The position numbers were made by a program, and so were the translations under genes. Source: UM-FILTER-40-17 sp032251335 (GTDB lineage: Bacteria > Bacteroidota > Bacteroidia > Flavobacteriales > Flavobacteriaceae). Taken from it: a stretch of 64,000 nucleotides of DNA. Positions 1 to 8,629 of this stretch are shown here, piece by piece (position 1 is the first letter of the stretch; the number at the start of each line of letters is the position of its first letter). Where the stretch lies: positions 25,002 to 89,001 of the forward strand of contig JAVVDW010000013.1 of NCBI GenBank assembly GCA_032251335.1, written 5' to 3'. Under the pieces are notes generated by a model. It worked only from the letters and a program-made list of their open reading frames with translations. It made no database searches and was not told the DNA's origin.

Positions 1-785
1 CACGTATTGCATCGCATTGCCTTTGGTGGGGTGTTATCGGAATGGACTTGGGTGCTTTGAGTACCTACTTTTACGGTTTTAGAGACCGCGAAATGATCAA
101 CGATATTTTTGAAGAAACTTGTGGTGCACGTTTGACTATGAACTACAACATACCGGGCGGGCTCATGTTTGACATCCACCCAAATTTTGTGAAGCGAACC
201 AAAGAATTTATCGCGCATTTCAGAAACAAATTACCCGAATATGATCGCCTGCTCACCGGAAATATTATTTTTCAAAACCGCATGAAAGGTGTGGGAATAC
301 TGAGCAGGGAAGATGCTATTTCTTTTGGCGCATCGGGTCCGGTGGGTCGAGGTTCAGGCTATTCCTGCGATGTTCGCAAACACCATCCATACAGCGCCTA
401 TGACAAAATTTCATTTAAAGAAGCCCTGCAAACCGAAGGTGATTCTTTTGCGCGCTACAGGGTTCGGATTGATGAAATGTGGGAATCTATGAATATCATC
501 GAACAGTTGATAGACAACATTCCGGAAGGCGATTACAAAGTGGCAACTAATGCCGTTATTAAATTGCCTAAAGGAGAATTTTATCAGAAGGTAGAAACAG
601 CTCGGGGCGAGTTGGGTGTTTACATCATCAGCACCGGAACCAAAAATCCATATCGGATGAAGTTTCGCTCTCCCGGATTTTCAAACCTTTCGCTATTAAA
701 TCACATTGCCGTTGGCGGAAAAATTGGCGATTTGGTGGCAAGCATGGCCACCTTAGACCTTGTTATTCCGGATATAGACCGATAA
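1..785 (+). CDS. nuoD: NADH-quinone oxidoreductase subunit D (5'-truncated by window edge)
   Basis: C-terminal part of the 49-kDa-type subunit of complex I, which helps form the quinone-binding site in the peripheral arm. The frame is open from base 3; the residues before the first Met (R-I-A-S-H-C-L-W-W-G) match the family's ASHLLWLG region, so the Met at 42 is internal and the gene begins outside the window. The following conserved stretches, D-L-G-A-L near the start, R-L-T-M-N-Y and the C-terminal D-x-x-I-P-D-I-D-R, are typical of NuoD. It is the first gene here of a run nuoD-H-I-J-K-L-M-N; nuoG, usually between E/F and H, is not between D and H. Confidence 0.95.
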   Translation, partial: RIASHCLWWGVIGMDLGALSTYFYGFRDREMINDIFEETCGARLTMNYNIPGGLMFDIHPNFVKRTKEFIAHFRNKLPEYDRLLTGNIIFQNRMKGVGILSREDAISFGASGPVGRGSGYSCDVRKHHPYSAYDKISFKEALQTEGDSFARYRVRIDEMWESMNIIEQLIDNIPEGDYKVATNAVIKLPKGEFYQKVETARGELGVYIISTGTKNPYRMKFRSPGFSNLSLLNHIAVGGKIGDLVASMATLDLVIPDIDR

Positions 786-795
786 AACAATTATT

Positions 796-1860
796 ATGTT
801 TCTAAAATTTAGCATTACGAAAACCATACACGACTGGCTTTTTGAACTGATGCCGGCAGGCGTAGCCGGCGTAGTAGAAATGATTCTCATTGCCGTAGTT
901 TACCTTTTGATTTTTGCTGTGGCAGGTCTGTACTTAGTGCTTTTGGAGAGACGCGTCGCAGCCTGGTTTCAATTGCGTTTAGGCCCCAATCGGGTAGGCT
1001 ATCAGGGTTTGTTACAAACCATGGCCGACGCCCTAAAACTGGTTTCAAAAGAACTGACAGGGACGGAAAAAGCGGATAAGTTTCTGTACAATTTGGCACC
1101 TTATTTTGTGATTGTCACTTCTTTGATGGCACTCTCAGTGTTTCCTTTTTCTGAGGAATTTCAGGCTTTTGACATCAACATCGGTATCTTCTTCTTGACG
1201 GCGATTTCATCTATTGGTGTCATCGGGATCTTGCTTGGTGGCTGGAGCAGTAACAATAAGTTTGCACTGATTGGTGCCATGCGCAGCGGTGTGCAAACCA
1301 TCAGCTACGAACTCTCCGTAGGATTATCACTACTCACCATGGTGCTGCTTACCGAGAGCTTGCAACTTTCAGAAATTGTAGCTGTGCAAAAAAATGGCTG
1401 GCTGATTGTACAAGGACACATTCCGGCTGTCATTGCTTTTGTGATTTTTATGATTGCCGGCACGGCTGAAACCAATCGGGCTCCTTTTGACTTGGTAGAA
1501 GCAGAATCTGAATTGGGTGCTGGGTTTCACACAGAATATTCGGGTATGAAGTTCGCTTACTTTTTTCTGGCAGAGTTTATCAATATGTTTATCATCGCAG
1601 CCATTGGCACCACGGTGTTTTTTGGCGCATGGCTCTCTCCTTTCGGCATCACAGAGAGTATTCCGTGGCTGGGGGTTTTCTGGTTTTTAGGCAAAACACT
1701 TTTGCTCGTTTTTTTGATGATGTGGTTTCGCTGGACTTTTCCAAGGTTGCGGGTAGATCAACTGCTGCGTTTGGAATGGAAATATTTGCTTCCCATCAAC
1801 CTGTTTAATTTGGTCTTTATGGCCGGCTTGATTTGGTTGGGATTAACAATTAAATTTTGA
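796..1860 (+). CDS. nuoH: NADH-quinone oxidoreductase subunit H
   Basis: Membrane subunit at the junction of the peripheral and membrane arms of complex I; with NuoD and NuoB it forms the quinone chamber. The 354-residue length is normal. About eight hydrophobic helices are visible. The family signature E-R-R-V-A-A-W-F-Q-L-R-L-G-P-N-R lies at residues 51-66, and the acidic loop N-R-A-P-F-D-L-V-E-A-E-S-E-L-G-A then G-F-H-T-E-Y-S-G at 227-250. It starts 10 bp after nuoD and ends 6 bp before nuoI. The family assignment is certain; the role is taken from family knowledge. Confidence 0.97.
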   Translation: MFLKFSITKTIHDWLFELMPAGVAGVVEMILIAVVYLLIFAVAGLYLVLLERRVAAWFQLRLGPNRVGYQGLLQTMADALKLVSKELTGTEKADKFLYNLAPYFVIVTSLMALSVFPFSEEFQAFDINIGIFFLTAISSIGVIGILLGGWSSNNKFALIGAMRSGVQTISYELSVGLSLLTMVLLTESLQLSEIVAVQKNGWLIVQGHIPAVIAFVIFMIAGTAETNRAPFDLVEAESELGAGFHTEYSGMKFAYFFLAEFINMFIIAAIGTTVFFGAWLSPFGITESIPWLGVFWFLGKTLLLVFLMMWFRWTFPRLRVDQLLRLEWKYLLPINLFNLVFMAGLIWLGLTIKF

Positions 1861-1866
1861 TGCGTC

Positions 1867-2343
1867 ATGAGTTATGTTTCAGAAATTTTTAAAGGTTTAA
1901 ACACGCTGCTAACCGGTATGAAAGTAACGGGTAATTATTTTTTGCATGCCCGCAAAGGTGCCATCACACAACAATATCCGGACAATAGGGATACATTGAA
2001 AATGTTTGAGCGTTTTCGTGGGGAAGTAGTCATGCCACATGATGAAAACAACGAACACCAATGTACCGGTTGTCAAAAATGCGAACTGGCTTGCCCCAAC
2101 GGAAGTATAGAAATCATCTGGGACAGAGGCATAGACGAAGCCACCGGAAAAAAGAAAAAGAAAATAGACCAACACATCTATCATTTGGGTATGTGTACCA
2201 TGTGTGGTCTCTGCATTGAAGCCTGCCCTACAGATGCCATAGTGTGGGCACCTAATTTTGAAAATTCGGTTTTTGACCGCACACAACTCACCAAAGTACT
2301 CAACCAACCCGGCTCCAAAGTGAAAGCGGGTATAGAAGATTAA
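1867..2343 (+). CDS. nuoI: NADH-quinone oxidoreductase subunit I (2 x 4Fe-4S)
   Basis: Ferredoxin-like subunit that carries clusters N6a and N6b and passes electrons towards the terminal cluster N2. Two classic 4Fe-4S motifs are visible: C66-T-G-C-Q-K-C-E-L-A-C-P and C110-T-M-C-G-L-C-I-E-A-C-P. A lysine-rich loop (K-K-K-K-K, about residues 95-99) separates them. At 158 residues it is at the short end of the family. It lies 6 bp after nuoH and 2 bp before nuoJ, consistent with one transcript. Confidence 0.97.
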   Translation: MSYVSEIFKGLNTLLTGMKVTGNYFLHARKGAITQQYPDNRDTLKMFERFRGEVVMPHDENNEHQCTGCQKCELACPNGSIEIIWDRGIDEATGKKKKKIDQHIYHLGMCTMCGLCIEACPTDAIVWAPNFENSVFDRTQLTKVLNQPGSKVKAGIED

Positions 2344-2345
2344 TT

Positions 2346-2870
2346 ATGGAACGAATCTTATTTTATTTGTTGTCAATAATCATATTGGTTTTTGCCATTT
2401 CGGCTGTCAGTAGCAGAAAGATGTTGCGATCAGTCATTTATTTACTCTTTGTACTCTGTGCCATTGCCGGACTTTATTTTATGGTAGATTACAACTTCTT
2501 GGCCGCCGTTCAACTGACCGTTTACGCAGGAGGCATTGTGGTTTTAATGATTTTTTCGGTGATGCTCGTCCATCATATAGACATGGAAATGGAAGTTGCG
2601 CGCAAAACCAAGCAAGCACTCACGGCTGCACTTTGCTTGTCGGGCGTAGTTGTTTTTCTGTTCACGATTTATCAACATCCGTTTGCCTCAGTCCCTACAC
2701 AAAACACCATCACTGTGGCCGAGGTAGGCACTTTGCTACTGGACTACCAAGCCGGTGGTTTTATACTTCCTTTTGAAGTCATCAGTGTGCTGCTTTTGGC
2801 CGTGATGATTGGAGGAATCGTCATTGCAAAAGCTGGAAAGAAACCTCAAGAAAAAACACCTAAATCATGA
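2346..2870 (+). CDS. nuoJ: NADH-quinone oxidoreductase subunit J
   Basis: Small hydrophobic subunit of the complex I membrane arm (174 residues, five probable membrane helices). The family-typical stretch V-Q-L-T-V-Y-A-G-G-I-V-V-L follows the second hydrophobic segment; this region forms the unusual pi-bulged helix linked to conformational coupling in other species. The C-terminus is a short lysine-rich tail. The stop codon overlaps the nuoK start (ATGA at 2867-2870), indicating translational coupling. Confidence 0.95.
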   Translation: MERILFYLLSIIILVFAISAVSSRKMLRSVIYLLFVLCAIAGLYFMVDYNFLAAVQLTVYAGGIVVLMIFSVMLVHHIDMEMEVARKTKQALTAALCLSGVVVFLFTIYQHPFASVPTQNTITVAEVGTLLLDYQAGGFILPFEVISVLLLAVMIGGIVIAKAGKKPQEKTPKS

Positions 2871-3184
2871 TTACCGATATAAGTTTATACGAAGTACTGA
2901 CCATCACTACCCTGCTATTTTTTATTGGTGTGTACGGTTTTATAACAAGAAAAAATCTCATTTCCATGCTGATATCTGTCGAATTGATTTTAAACGCATC
3001 GGTTTTGAATTTTGTTTTCTTTAACCAATACCTGTATCCGGAAATGTTACAGGGTGCTATTTTTTCGATTTTTATCATTGCGGTGGCCGCCGCAGAAACA
3101 GCCTTGGCCGTTGCCATCATCATAAACTTGTACAGAAAAATCAGTTCTGTGGAAGTCGCCGATGTGGAAAATATGAAATATTAA
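2867..3184 (+). CDS. nuoK: NADH-quinone oxidoreductase subunit K
   Basis: Small antiporter-related membrane subunit of complex I (105 residues, three hydrophobic helices). The second helix carries the conserved acidic residue in M-L-I-S-V-E-L-I-L-N-A, and the third carries another in A-A-A-E-T-A-L-A-V-A; both belong to the proton-path glutamates described for NuoK. The start overlaps the nuoJ stop by 4 bp. A 45-bp gap follows before nuoL. Confidence 0.96.
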   Translation: MITDISLYEVLTITTLLFFIGVYGFITRKNLISMLISVELILNASVLNFVFFNQYLYPEMLQGAIFSIFIIAVAAAETALAVAIIINLYRKISSVEVADVENMKY

Positions 3185-3229
3185 AAAAACTGAAACAGGA
3201 ATAGACTCGTATCTACAAAAACAAAAAAA

Positions 3230-5149
3230 ATGGATATTTCCCATGCTCTTTTAATCCCGATGATACCGCTGCTCATCTTTTTGGTACTCGGCGTCTTTTA
3301 CAACAAAATCAAACCGGCCGTCTCAGGATATGTTGGTGTTATGGGTATGTTGGTGTCGTTTGGCTTATCTATTTATACGGCTTACCAATACTTTCTTGTG
3401 AATGGTCAGATTGACGGCGTTTACCAAAGCATCAGCCAAAAAACTGTTTGGATGCGTTTTACCGATACCTTACACATCGATATGGGCGTATTGATAGATC
3501 CCATCTCGGTGATGATGCTGGTTGTGGTTTCTACCATCTCCCTGATGGTTCAAATCTACAGTCGCGGTTATATGAAGGGCGATTCGGGCTACACTAAATT
3601 TTTTGCATACCTATCTCTTTTCACCTTTTCGATGTTTGGTTTGGTATTGGCTACCAATCTATTTCAAATCTACATTTTTTGGGAATTGGTAGGTGTTTCC
3701 TCTTTTCTCTTGATCGGTTATTATTACACCAAACCTTCGGCGGTGGCTGCTGCCAAAAAAGCCTTTATTGTTACCCGTTTTGCCGATTTCGGATTCCTGA
3801 TTGGCATTCTCATTATCGGATACTACACCGGCACTTACGATTTTGAAACACTCAACCAACCCGATGGTGCTGCCATACTGAGCTGGACTTCAGGCTCTTT
3901 TATGGGTTTGTCGATACTCACTTGGGCGTTGATACTCATATTTATAGGTGGTGCGGGCAAGTCTGCCATGTTTCCACTGCATATTTGGCTGCCCGATGCC
4001 ATGGAAGGTCCCACACCGGTATCTGCTTTGATACATGCCGCTACCATGGTGGTTGCGGGTGTGTTTTTGGTGGCCCGCCTATTTCCGATGTACTACTTTG
4101 TAGAAGATGGTTTTGCTTTACAGGTGGTGGCTTATGTGGGTGCATTTTCGGCGCTTTTTGCCGCCGTGATTGCCGTCACACAAACCGACATCAAACGGGT
4201 GTTGGCGTTTTCTACCATGTCGCAATTGGGCTACATGATGTTGGCATTGGGCGTTTCCGGCTATGAGGGACATGAGGGTGTCGGTTATACGGCTTCCATG
4301 TTTCATTTGTTTACACATGCCATGTTTAAAGCGCTGCTATTTTTAGGCGCGGGCTCGGTCATACATGCTGTTCACAGCAATTATTTAAAGGATATGGGGG
4401 GCTTGCGCAAGTTTATGCCCCTCACCAACATTACCTTTTTAGTAGCCGCCTTAGCCATATCCGGTGTGCCGCCTTTGGCCGGATTTTGGAGCAAAGATGA
4501 AATTTTAGTGGCTGCCTTCGAACAAAACAAACTCATCTATTTGGTTGGCGTGTTGGTAGCCGGATTGACTGCTTTCTATATTTTTCGCATCTATTTTGGC
4601 ATTTTCTGGGGAAAAGAAACCCAATACAAACACCCACCACAAGAGTCGCCAGCATCTATGACGCTGCCATTGGTTATTTTGGCATTTTTGAGTATCGTGG
4701 TTGGGTTTATTCCTTTTAGTGAATTTATCTCCGCAGATAAGGCCGGGTTTGAAGGCCACCTCAACTATCCTTTGGCTGCCATAGCAACAGCTGTCGGACT
4801 CGTAGGCATCGGGCTTGCGTATTTCTTCTACAAGAAAGAAAACGACCTGTCGGATCGGTTCGTGCATGCCTTCGGCCAATTCTACACATGGACATTTCAC
4901 AAGTTTTATTTTGATGAGTTATACTTATTTATCACCAAAAAAATTCTGTTTAAAAACGTTTCCTATCCTATTGCTTATTTTGACAAAAAATATGTCGATG
5001 GCACCATGGAAGGCGTCGGTAACAAAACGGTGTGGTTTTCTGAAAAAATCAAAAAAATACAGTCCGGCAGGCTACAAGATTACGCTTTTGCCTTTGTTTC
5101 CGGAGTCGTTGTGTTGGCTCTTATATTCGTTTACTTTTTGAAAAACTAA
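3230..5149 (+). CDS. nuoL: NADH-quinone oxidoreductase subunit L
   Basis: Largest antiporter-like proton-pumping subunit, at the distal end of the complex I membrane arm. It has 639 residues, the usual length, with about 16 helices. Proton-path residues are visible: E152 in F-W-E-L-V-G-V, K244 in G-G-A-G-K-S-A-M-F-P-L-H, and H251, D256, E259 and H269 in the segment that follows. The long C-terminal lateral helix with its final membrane anchor is present (the last approximately 20 residues are hydrophobic). It is followed after 4 bp by nuoM. Confidence 0.97.
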   Translation: MDISHALLIPMIPLLIFLVLGVFYNKIKPAVSGYVGVMGMLVSFGLSIYTAYQYFLVNGQIDGVYQSISQKTVWMRFTDTLHIDMGVLIDPISVMMLVVVSTISLMVQIYSRGYMKGDSGYTKFFAYLSLFTFSMFGLVLATNLFQIYIFWELVGVSSFLLIGYYYTKPSAVAAAKKAFIVTRFADFGFLIGILIIGYYTGTYDFETLNQPDGAAILSWTSGSFMGLSILTWALILIFIGGAGKSAMFPLHIWLPDAMEGPTPVSALIHAATMVVAGVFLVARLFPMYYFVEDGFALQVVAYVGAFSALFAAVIAVTQTDIKRVLAFSTMSQLGYMMLALGVSGYEGHEGVGYTASMFHLFTHAMFKALLFLGAGSVIHAVHSNYLKDMGGLRKFMPLTNITFLVAALAISGVPPLAGFWSKDEILVAAFEQNKLIYLVGVLVAGLTAFYIFRIYFGIFWGKETQYKHPPQESPASMTLPLVILAFLSIVVGFIPFSEFISADKAGFEGHLNYPLAAIATAVGLVGIGLAYFFYKKENDLSDRFVHAFGQFYTWTFHKFYFDELYLFITKKILFKNVSYPIAYFDKKYVDGTMEGVGNKTVWFSEKIKKIQSGRLQDYAFAFVSGVVVLALIFVYFLKN

Positions 5150-5153
5150 CGCT

Positions 5154-6641
5154 ATGGATATTTTAACACTATTTGTCGCCTTGCCCGCACTGACTATCTT
5201 GGCACTTATTTTTGCTAAAGATTTGCGTCAATCACGCACAATCGCCATGGTGGGCAGTTTGATTCAGCTCGGCATGGCCTTAAATCTGTTGTTTGCCTAC
5301 TTCAGAGAAAGGGCTATAAACAAAGAGGTATTTGTGTTTGTCAAAGATGTAGTCTGGTTTGAATCTTTCAATATTCACTACAGCATTGGTGTTGATGCCA
5401 TTTCAGTTGTGTTGATTTTACTCACGTCCATCGTTGTATTGGCCGGGGTTTTTATTTCGTGGAAAATGCCAGAATTGCCTAAGGAATTTTTTATTTCTCT
5501 GGTTGTGTTATCAGCAGGCGTTTACGGCTTTTTTATCTCTACAGATCTGTTCACCATGTTTGTCTTTTACGAATTGGCCGTGATTCCGATGTATCTTCTA
5601 ATAGGCATTTGGGGTTCCGGTCCCCGAGAATATGCTGCCATGAAATTAACCCTGATGTTGATGGGAGCCTCTGCGGTATTGCTCGTCGGTATTTTGGGCA
5701 TCTATTTTAATTCAAACGCCGATGGGGGTGCGCTTACTTTTAATTTGCTTCAAATAGCGGAAGTAAACATTCCTTTCGAAGCACAGAAACTGTTTTTCCC
5801 GCTTACATTTATAGGTTTTGCCGTCATTGGTGCCTTGTTTCCTTTTCACACTTGGTCTCCGGACGGGCATGCGTCTGCGCCCACAGCCGTTTCTATGTTG
5901 CACGCAGGTGTGTTGATGAAATTGGGTGGCTACGGGGTATTTCGCGTAGCTTTGTTTTTGTTGCCGGAGGGTGCTTTGCACTGGTCTTGGTTTTTCATTA
6001 TTCTATCTGCAATCGGGGTGATTTACGGCGCTTTTGCCGCAATCAAACAAACCGATTTGAAATACATTAATGCCTATTCTTCCGTGAGCCACTTGGGCAT
6101 GGTCCTTTTTGCCCTGTTGATGTTAAACAAAACCGCTTGGAATGGTGCCATCCTGCAATCGCTATCGCACGGATTCATGACAGCACTTTTCTTTGCACTG
6201 ATAGGAATGATTTACGGACGCACACATACCCGTGATGTGACCAAACTGGGCGGTTTGCTCAAAGTAATTCCTTTTATCTCTGTCATCTATGTCATAGCCG
6301 GTTTGGCCTCTTTGGGTTTACCCGGATTCAGTGGATTTGTTGCAGAAATGAACATTTTTGTGGGTGCCTTTCAGCACGACAATCTGTTTTACAGAATTGC
6401 TACCATCGTCTCCGTTTCAGCCATCGTGGTAACAGCCGTTTACATATTGCGCGTCGTTGGGATGATGCTGATGGGACCTGTAAAAAACGATGCGTATTTG
6501 CAGCTCGAAAAAGCCACTTGGTTTGAACGAACAGGCATTTTGCTGTTGCTAATCCCTATCGTCATTATCGGTGTGGCACCTTTGTGGCTGAGTAATGCCA
6601 TACTGGACAGTTTAACGCCTTTTTTGGCACATTTGACCTAA
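5154..6641 (+). CDS. nuoM: NADH-quinone oxidoreductase subunit M
   Basis: Antiporter-like proton-pumping subunit of complex I, 495 residues and about 14 helices. The key glutamate is in F-V-F-Y-E140-L-A-V-I-P-M-Y. The broken-helix region L-F-P-F-H-T-W-S-P-D-G-H-A-S-A-P-T-A-V-S lies at about 228-247, and the central lysine region H-A-G-V-L-M-K-L-G-G-Y at about 250-260. It is tightly spaced after nuoL, then a 57-bp gap precedes nuoN. Confidence 0.97.
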   Translation: MDILTLFVALPALTILALIFAKDLRQSRTIAMVGSLIQLGMALNLLFAYFRERAINKEVFVFVKDVVWFESFNIHYSIGVDAISVVLILLTSIVVLAGVFISWKMPELPKEFFISLVVLSAGVYGFFISTDLFTMFVFYELAVIPMYLLIGIWGSGPREYAAMKLTLMLMGASAVLLVGILGIYFNSNADGGALTFNLLQIAEVNIPFEAQKLFFPLTFIGFAVIGALFPFHTWSPDGHASAPTAVSMLHAGVLMKLGGYGVFRVALFLLPEGALHWSWFFIILSAIGVIYGAFAAIKQTDLKYINAYSSVSHLGMVLFALLMLNKTAWNGAILQSLSHGFMTALFFALIGMIYGRTHTRDVTKLGGLLKVIPFISVIYVIAGLASLGLPGFSGFVAEMNIFVGAFQHDNLFYRIATIVSVSAIVVTAVYILRVVGMMLMGPVKNDAYLQLEKATWFERTGILLLLIPIVIIGVAPLWLSNAILDSLTPFLAHLT

Positions 6642-6698
6642 AGTCAATTTAATTTTTTTAAAGAATCGCATGTTTCAACTTAGCAAAAATACAATCGC

Positions 6699-8126
6699 AT
6701 GAATACGGTCAACTTTTTACTGATGCGCCAAGAAATATTACTGACATCTATTGTCCTTTTATTGATAGTTGCCGAAATCTTTGTTCCTGCCAGCCGCAAA
6801 AAATCGATAATACATTTGGCCTTGTTCTTCTTTGCTGTGCACACATTGGTCGGATTTTTACCAATGGCAGAAGGCACCCAATTTGGCGGGATGTTTCGCA
6901 ACACAAGCTTAATACATCTTTTCAAAAACATATTGAATATTGGCGTTCTGATTTTACTGTTTCAATCCGCAGATTGGCTTCAGAATAAAATATTTAGCCA
7001 AGACAGAGGTACCGAATTTTTTGTATTGCTTTTCACCTCCTTGCTCGGGATGTATTTTATGATTTCAGCCGGTGATTTTTTGATGTTCTACCTCGGATTG
7101 GAGCTGTCAACACTTCCCATTGCAGCTTTAGCAGCCTACGAAACCCACAAACTTATTTCGAGTGAAGCTGCTGTTAAGTTTATTTTATCCGCGGCTTTGG
7201 CTTCGGGTGTTGCCCTCTTTGGCATCTCACTTTTATATGCCGTTTCGGGGAGCATTTATTTTGATGTCGTAGCTGTCAACATCGAACAAAACCCACTGAC
7301 CGCTTTGGCTTTGGTGCTGTTTTTATCCGGTTTGGGATTTAAAATTTCTCTCGTTCCTTTTCATTTTTGGACTGCAGATGTTTACGAAGGTGCACCCATC
7401 TGTGTGGCTTCTTATTTATCTGTCATCTCAAAAGGTGCCGCAGCTTTTATACTGATGATTATTTTGTTTACGGTACTTAAACCGCTAATTGATATTTGGG
7501 AAAACATCATGTATGTATTAGCCGTAGCGACGATGACACTAGGTAATTTATTCGCTTTGCGGCAACAAAACATGAAGCGATTTTTGGCATTTTCGTCTAT
7601 CGCACAAGCAGGTTTTATATTGTTGGGACTCATCACAGGAACGCAATTGGGTGCCGCAACCTTGGTCTATTTTGTTGCCATTTATATTTTTTCAAACTTG
7701 GCAGCCTTTGGCGTGGTGCAAGCCATCTCGCAAAAGACGGGCAAAGAAAATATGTCTGATTATGAAGGCTTATACCGGACCAACCCTAATTTGAGTTTGG
7801 TGATGATGTTGGCATTGTTTTCGCTGGCAGGCATCCCCCCGGTAGCCGGTTTTTTTGGTAAGTTTTTTCTCTTTACAGCTGCCGCAAGCGAGGGTTATTA
7901 TCTGTTGGTCTTTATCGCAGTGGCAAACGTGACTGTTTCGCTTTATTATTATCTCCTGGTTATCAGGGCCATGTTTTTGAGAACCCATCCCGATGCCATA
8001 CCGTACTTCAAAAATTCGCTTTACATGAAAATAGGACTTATAGCCACCGTGTTGGGTATTTTATCGCTTGGTTTATACAGTCCACTTTATGAATATATAC
8101 ACGAATTGAGCAGCAAGCTTTTGTAG
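6699..8126 (+). CDS. nuoN: NADH-quinone oxidoreductase subunit N
   Basis: Third antiporter-like proton-pumping subunit, next to NuoK in the assembled arm (475 residues). The glutamate helix reads M-F-Y-L-G-L-E-L-S-T-L-P and the central region F-K-I-S-L-V-P-F-H-F-W-T-A-D-V-Y-E-G-A-P, both standard for NuoN. It closes the recognisable nuo operon. No terminator follows directly, so the small gene at 8168 may be co-transcribed. Confidence 0.96.
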   Translation: MNTVNFLLMRQEILLTSIVLLLIVAEIFVPASRKKSIIHLALFFFAVHTLVGFLPMAEGTQFGGMFRNTSLIHLFKNILNIGVLILLFQSADWLQNKIFSQDRGTEFFVLLFTSLLGMYFMISAGDFLMFYLGLELSTLPIAALAAYETHKLISSEAAVKFILSAALASGVALFGISLLYAVSGSIYFDVVAVNIEQNPLTALALVLFLSGLGFKISLVPFHFWTADVYEGAPICVASYLSVISKGAAAFILMIILFTVLKPLIDIWENIMYVLAVATMTLGNLFALRQQNMKRFLAFSSIAQAGFILLGLITGTQLGAATLVYFVAIYIFSNLAAFGVVQAISQKTGKENMSDYEGLYRTNPNLSLVMMLALFSLAGIPPVAGFFGKFFLFTAAASEGYYLLVFIAVANVTVSLYYYLLVIRAMFLRTHPDAIPYFKNSLYMKIGLIATVLGILSLGLYSPLYEYIHELSSKLL

Positions 8127-8167
8127 TTAACGGTAATTTGATATTTTGAATTTAGAATTTAAGAATT

Positions 8168-8491
8168 ATGACACTAGAAGGTAAACATTCATTTGGAAGC
8201 ATCGGGGAAACCCGTGTGACCTTTGTGGAGAAAAACGTGGATGAAACACGGAAAGATTTTCTCGAAAAACTTTTAACACACAACGGTTTTGAAGTGATCA
8301 TAGATCAGGTCGTTAAAAAAACAGAAGAAGATCCGCAACTATACACTGTGGCCGTAACCGATATGGTGTTCAATCCGACTATTTGGATATATGGACGCAA
8401 ACTTAAAACCTTTGACGGACACAAAGTAACGCCTGCATATTGGGAACAAAAAGACACCCATACAAATCCACAATACTGGAAAAATTCATAA
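8168..8491 (+). CDS. conserved hypothetical protein, possibly co-transcribed with the nuo operon
   Basis: 107-residue soluble protein with no signal peptide, membrane helix or known catalytic motif. It is rich in charged residues and shows an alternating pattern suggesting a small alpha/beta fold. A family name is not recognised. It follows nuoN by 41 bp with no terminator and no obvious promoter between them, so read-through from complex I is likely. A role in complex I assembly or a nearby metabolic step is possible but is inference only. Confidence 0.75.
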   Translation: MTLEGKHSFGSIGETRVTFVEKNVDETRKDFLEKLLTHNGFEVIIDQVVKKTEEDPQLYTVAVTDMVFNPTIWIYGRKLKTFDGHKVTPAYWEQKDTHTNPQYWKNS

Positions 8492-8534
8492 CCTGCAGTT
8501 AGTCCTCCAATTTCACATCTGACGATTTTCGCAG

Positions 8535-8553
8535 CTTGTTAAAATTTAACAAG
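8535..8553. promoter_or_regulatory. perfect 9-bp inverted repeat upstream of a lipoprotein gene
   Basis: CTTGTTAAA-A-TTTAACAAG, a perfect palindrome with a one-base centre. It lies 28 bp upstream of a -7-like box TAACTTTG (8582-8589) that precedes the lipoprotein gene at 8630. The position suits an operator; no T-tract follows, which argues against a terminator. Confidence 0.4.
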
Positions 8554-8581
8554 TTAAAAACTATTGTGTAAAAGGTTTTTA

Positions 8582-8589
8582 TAACTTTG
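8582..8589 (+). promoter_or_regulatory. -7 promoter box (TAACTTTG)
   Basis: Matches the Bacteroidota -7 consensus TAnnTTTG, 40 bp before the start codon at 8630. The -33 element is weak. Confidence 0.5.
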
Positions 8590-8629
8590 TGGGAAACCCG
8601 CTATTTTATTCTAACCAAAACCTAAACCA

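Noticed and set aside
3922..4266. 114-codon frame inside nuoL in another reading frame
   Set aside because: It is a shadow of the nuoL coding region with cysteine- and histidine-rich nonsense composition.
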